Origin: JBFXDW01 sp050180745
GTDB taxonomy: Bacteria; Pseudomonadota; Alphaproteobacteria; UBA9219
NCBI GenBank assembly: GCA_050180745.1
Contig: JBFXDW010000027.1
Coordinates: forward strand, 1 to 21,207
Direction of reading: 5' to 3'
DNA length: 21,207 bases
Shown here: piece by piece, positions 20,518 through 21,207 of the stretch
How positions within the stretch are numbered: the first letter of the stretch is position 1
How the letters are laid out: the number at the start of each line of letters is the position of its first letter
Program-made: the position numbers and the translations under genes
Notes under the pieces: generated by a model
What the model saw: only the letters and a program-made list of their open reading frames with translations
The model's database searches: none
What the model was told of the DNA's origin: nothing

Positions 20518-21207
20518 CGACCGCTAAAACAAAAAAGAAAACCGCGACAAGCTCCTCAACCACCAAGCCTCCGATCATGGTGCTGGTCGTCACGCATTAT
20601 TATGCTTCGCATGGTGGCGGCATTGAACGTGTCGCCGAAAGGCTTATCAAGGAAATCGCTCCTCACGGCAATATCCATATCACATGGGCGGCCAGCGATT
20701 GCGATGAAATTCCTGTCATTAAAGGCGTTCAAACCCTGCCCATGAAAACAAGCAACAGAATTGAACGCTGGTGCGGGATCCCTTGGCCTGTCTGGTCTCT
20801 TAAAAGTCTTTCTAAACTACGTAAAGCCATACGTTCAACAGATATTGTATGGCTGCACGACACGCTTTACATGGGAAATATTTGGGCTTTTCGTATGGCG
20901 CGCGCACGAAAAATTCCTATCGCCATTACACAACATATCGGCCCCATTCCTTATCGTAATGTCTTTTTACGCCTGACAATGAAATTGGCCGATAAAATAT
21001 TCTCGGCACGAATGCTAAAACGTGCCCAAGAAGTCATCTTTATCAGTGACCGTGTTGCCGAAGATTACTACCAGCGCGTTCCCTTCACACGCGCCATTAA
21101 GGTAATCCCCAACGGAGTCGATTTACGTACCTTTCAACCGCCCATACCAGAGAATCGCCGTTTTTTAAGAGAACAATTCGCCCTTAAACGAGATCAACCT
21201 GTCTTTC
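20514..21207 (+). CDS. Glycosyltransferase family 4 protein (3' end outside window)
   Basis: The frame is open from the ATG at 20514, which overlaps the previous stop as ATGA, to the window end: 231 codons with no stop. After a Lys/Thr/Ser-rich start (residues 3-19) comes the N-terminal half of a GT-B fold: IMVLVVTHYYASHGGGIERVAERL (glycine-rich acceptor-side loop with GGGIERV at 34-40), IVWLHDTLYMGNIWAFRMAR, IAITQHIGP, VIFISDRVAEDYY, and VIPNGVDLRTFQP (about 197-209), which marks the domain boundary in GT4 enzymes. The donor-binding half with the E-x7-E motif is beyond the window. It probably transfers a sugar from a nucleotide sugar during surface polysaccharide synthesis. There is no signal peptide, so it should be cytoplasmic or membrane-associated. 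Confidence 0.92.
   Translation, partial: MTTAKTKKKTATSSSTTKPPIMVLVVTHYYASHGGGIERVAERLIKEIAPHGNIHITWAASDCDEIPVIKGVQTLPMKTSNRIERWCGIPWPVWSLKSLSKLRKAIRSTDIVWLHDTLYMGNIWAFRMARARKIPIAITQHIGPIPYRNVFLRLTMKLADKIFSARMLKRAQEVIFISDRVAEDYYQRVPFTRAIKVIPNGVDLRTFQPPIPENRRFLREQFALKRDQPVF

Overview
The window looks like a chromosome segment of an alphaproteobacterium of moderate GC. The evidence is the set of gene families and their order: RNase J, ihfA followed by a MerR-type gene, and xseB-ispA-rsmB next to rpe and a heparinase-like gene. I cannot name the genus. The hydrogenase-maturation genes imply that the cell makes a [NiFe] hydrogenase, but no structural hydrogenase gene lies here.

Layout. 1-344 is the 3' end of RNase J (+). 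347-3586 is a minus-strand operon hypB-hypF(short)-hypC-hypD that meets RNase J tail to tail with 2 bases between the stops. 3786-3862 is tRNA-Arg(ACG) with a terminator, followed by about 300 bases holding an 18-base copy of the tRNA 3' end and other tRNA-derived or repeat-like sequence. 4176-5320 holds two minus-strand genes of unknown function in AT-rich DNA. 5597-5758 is a lone Flp pilin gene with a strong terminator. 5928-6738 is ihfA plus a MerR-family gene. 6764-11810, on the minus strand, holds an archaeal/eukaryal-type proS, a small exported protein and valS. 12150-12560 is a CoA-binding protein gene, and 12586-12672 is tRNA-Leu(CAA) (minus). 12731-18260 is a minus-strand run xseB-ispA-rsmB, then rpe, a heparinase-like gene and a prepilin. 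18599-21207 is a plus-strand, translationally coupled cluster: a single-domain ClpA/B-like AAA+ ATPase, a Gfo/Idh/MocA oxidoreductase, and a GT4 glycosyltransferase cut by the window end.

How the genes work together. HypB, HypF, HypC and HypD are four of the six core maturation proteins: nickel delivery, carbamoyl transfer for cyanide, and the Fe(CN)2CO assembly scaffold. HypA and HypE must be elsewhere. The xseB-to-rpe block is housekeeping. The last three genes look like the start of a surface-glycan locus with an unexpected AAA+ partner.

The most notable non-coding feature is a family of palindromic modules with constant ends (GTCAT...ATCCCATTT) around variable hairpins. It occurs as inverted pairs upstream of proS, valS and xseB. 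Two of these elements have longer terminal inverted repeats, one of them a perfect 32-base pair. Hairpin stems differ between copies by compensating changes. Other points of interest are the att-like duplication of the tRNA-Arg 3' end, a G-quadruplex-capable tandem repeat upstream of rpe, a HypF reduced to its Kae1-like half, and a ProRS with an eroded zinc site.
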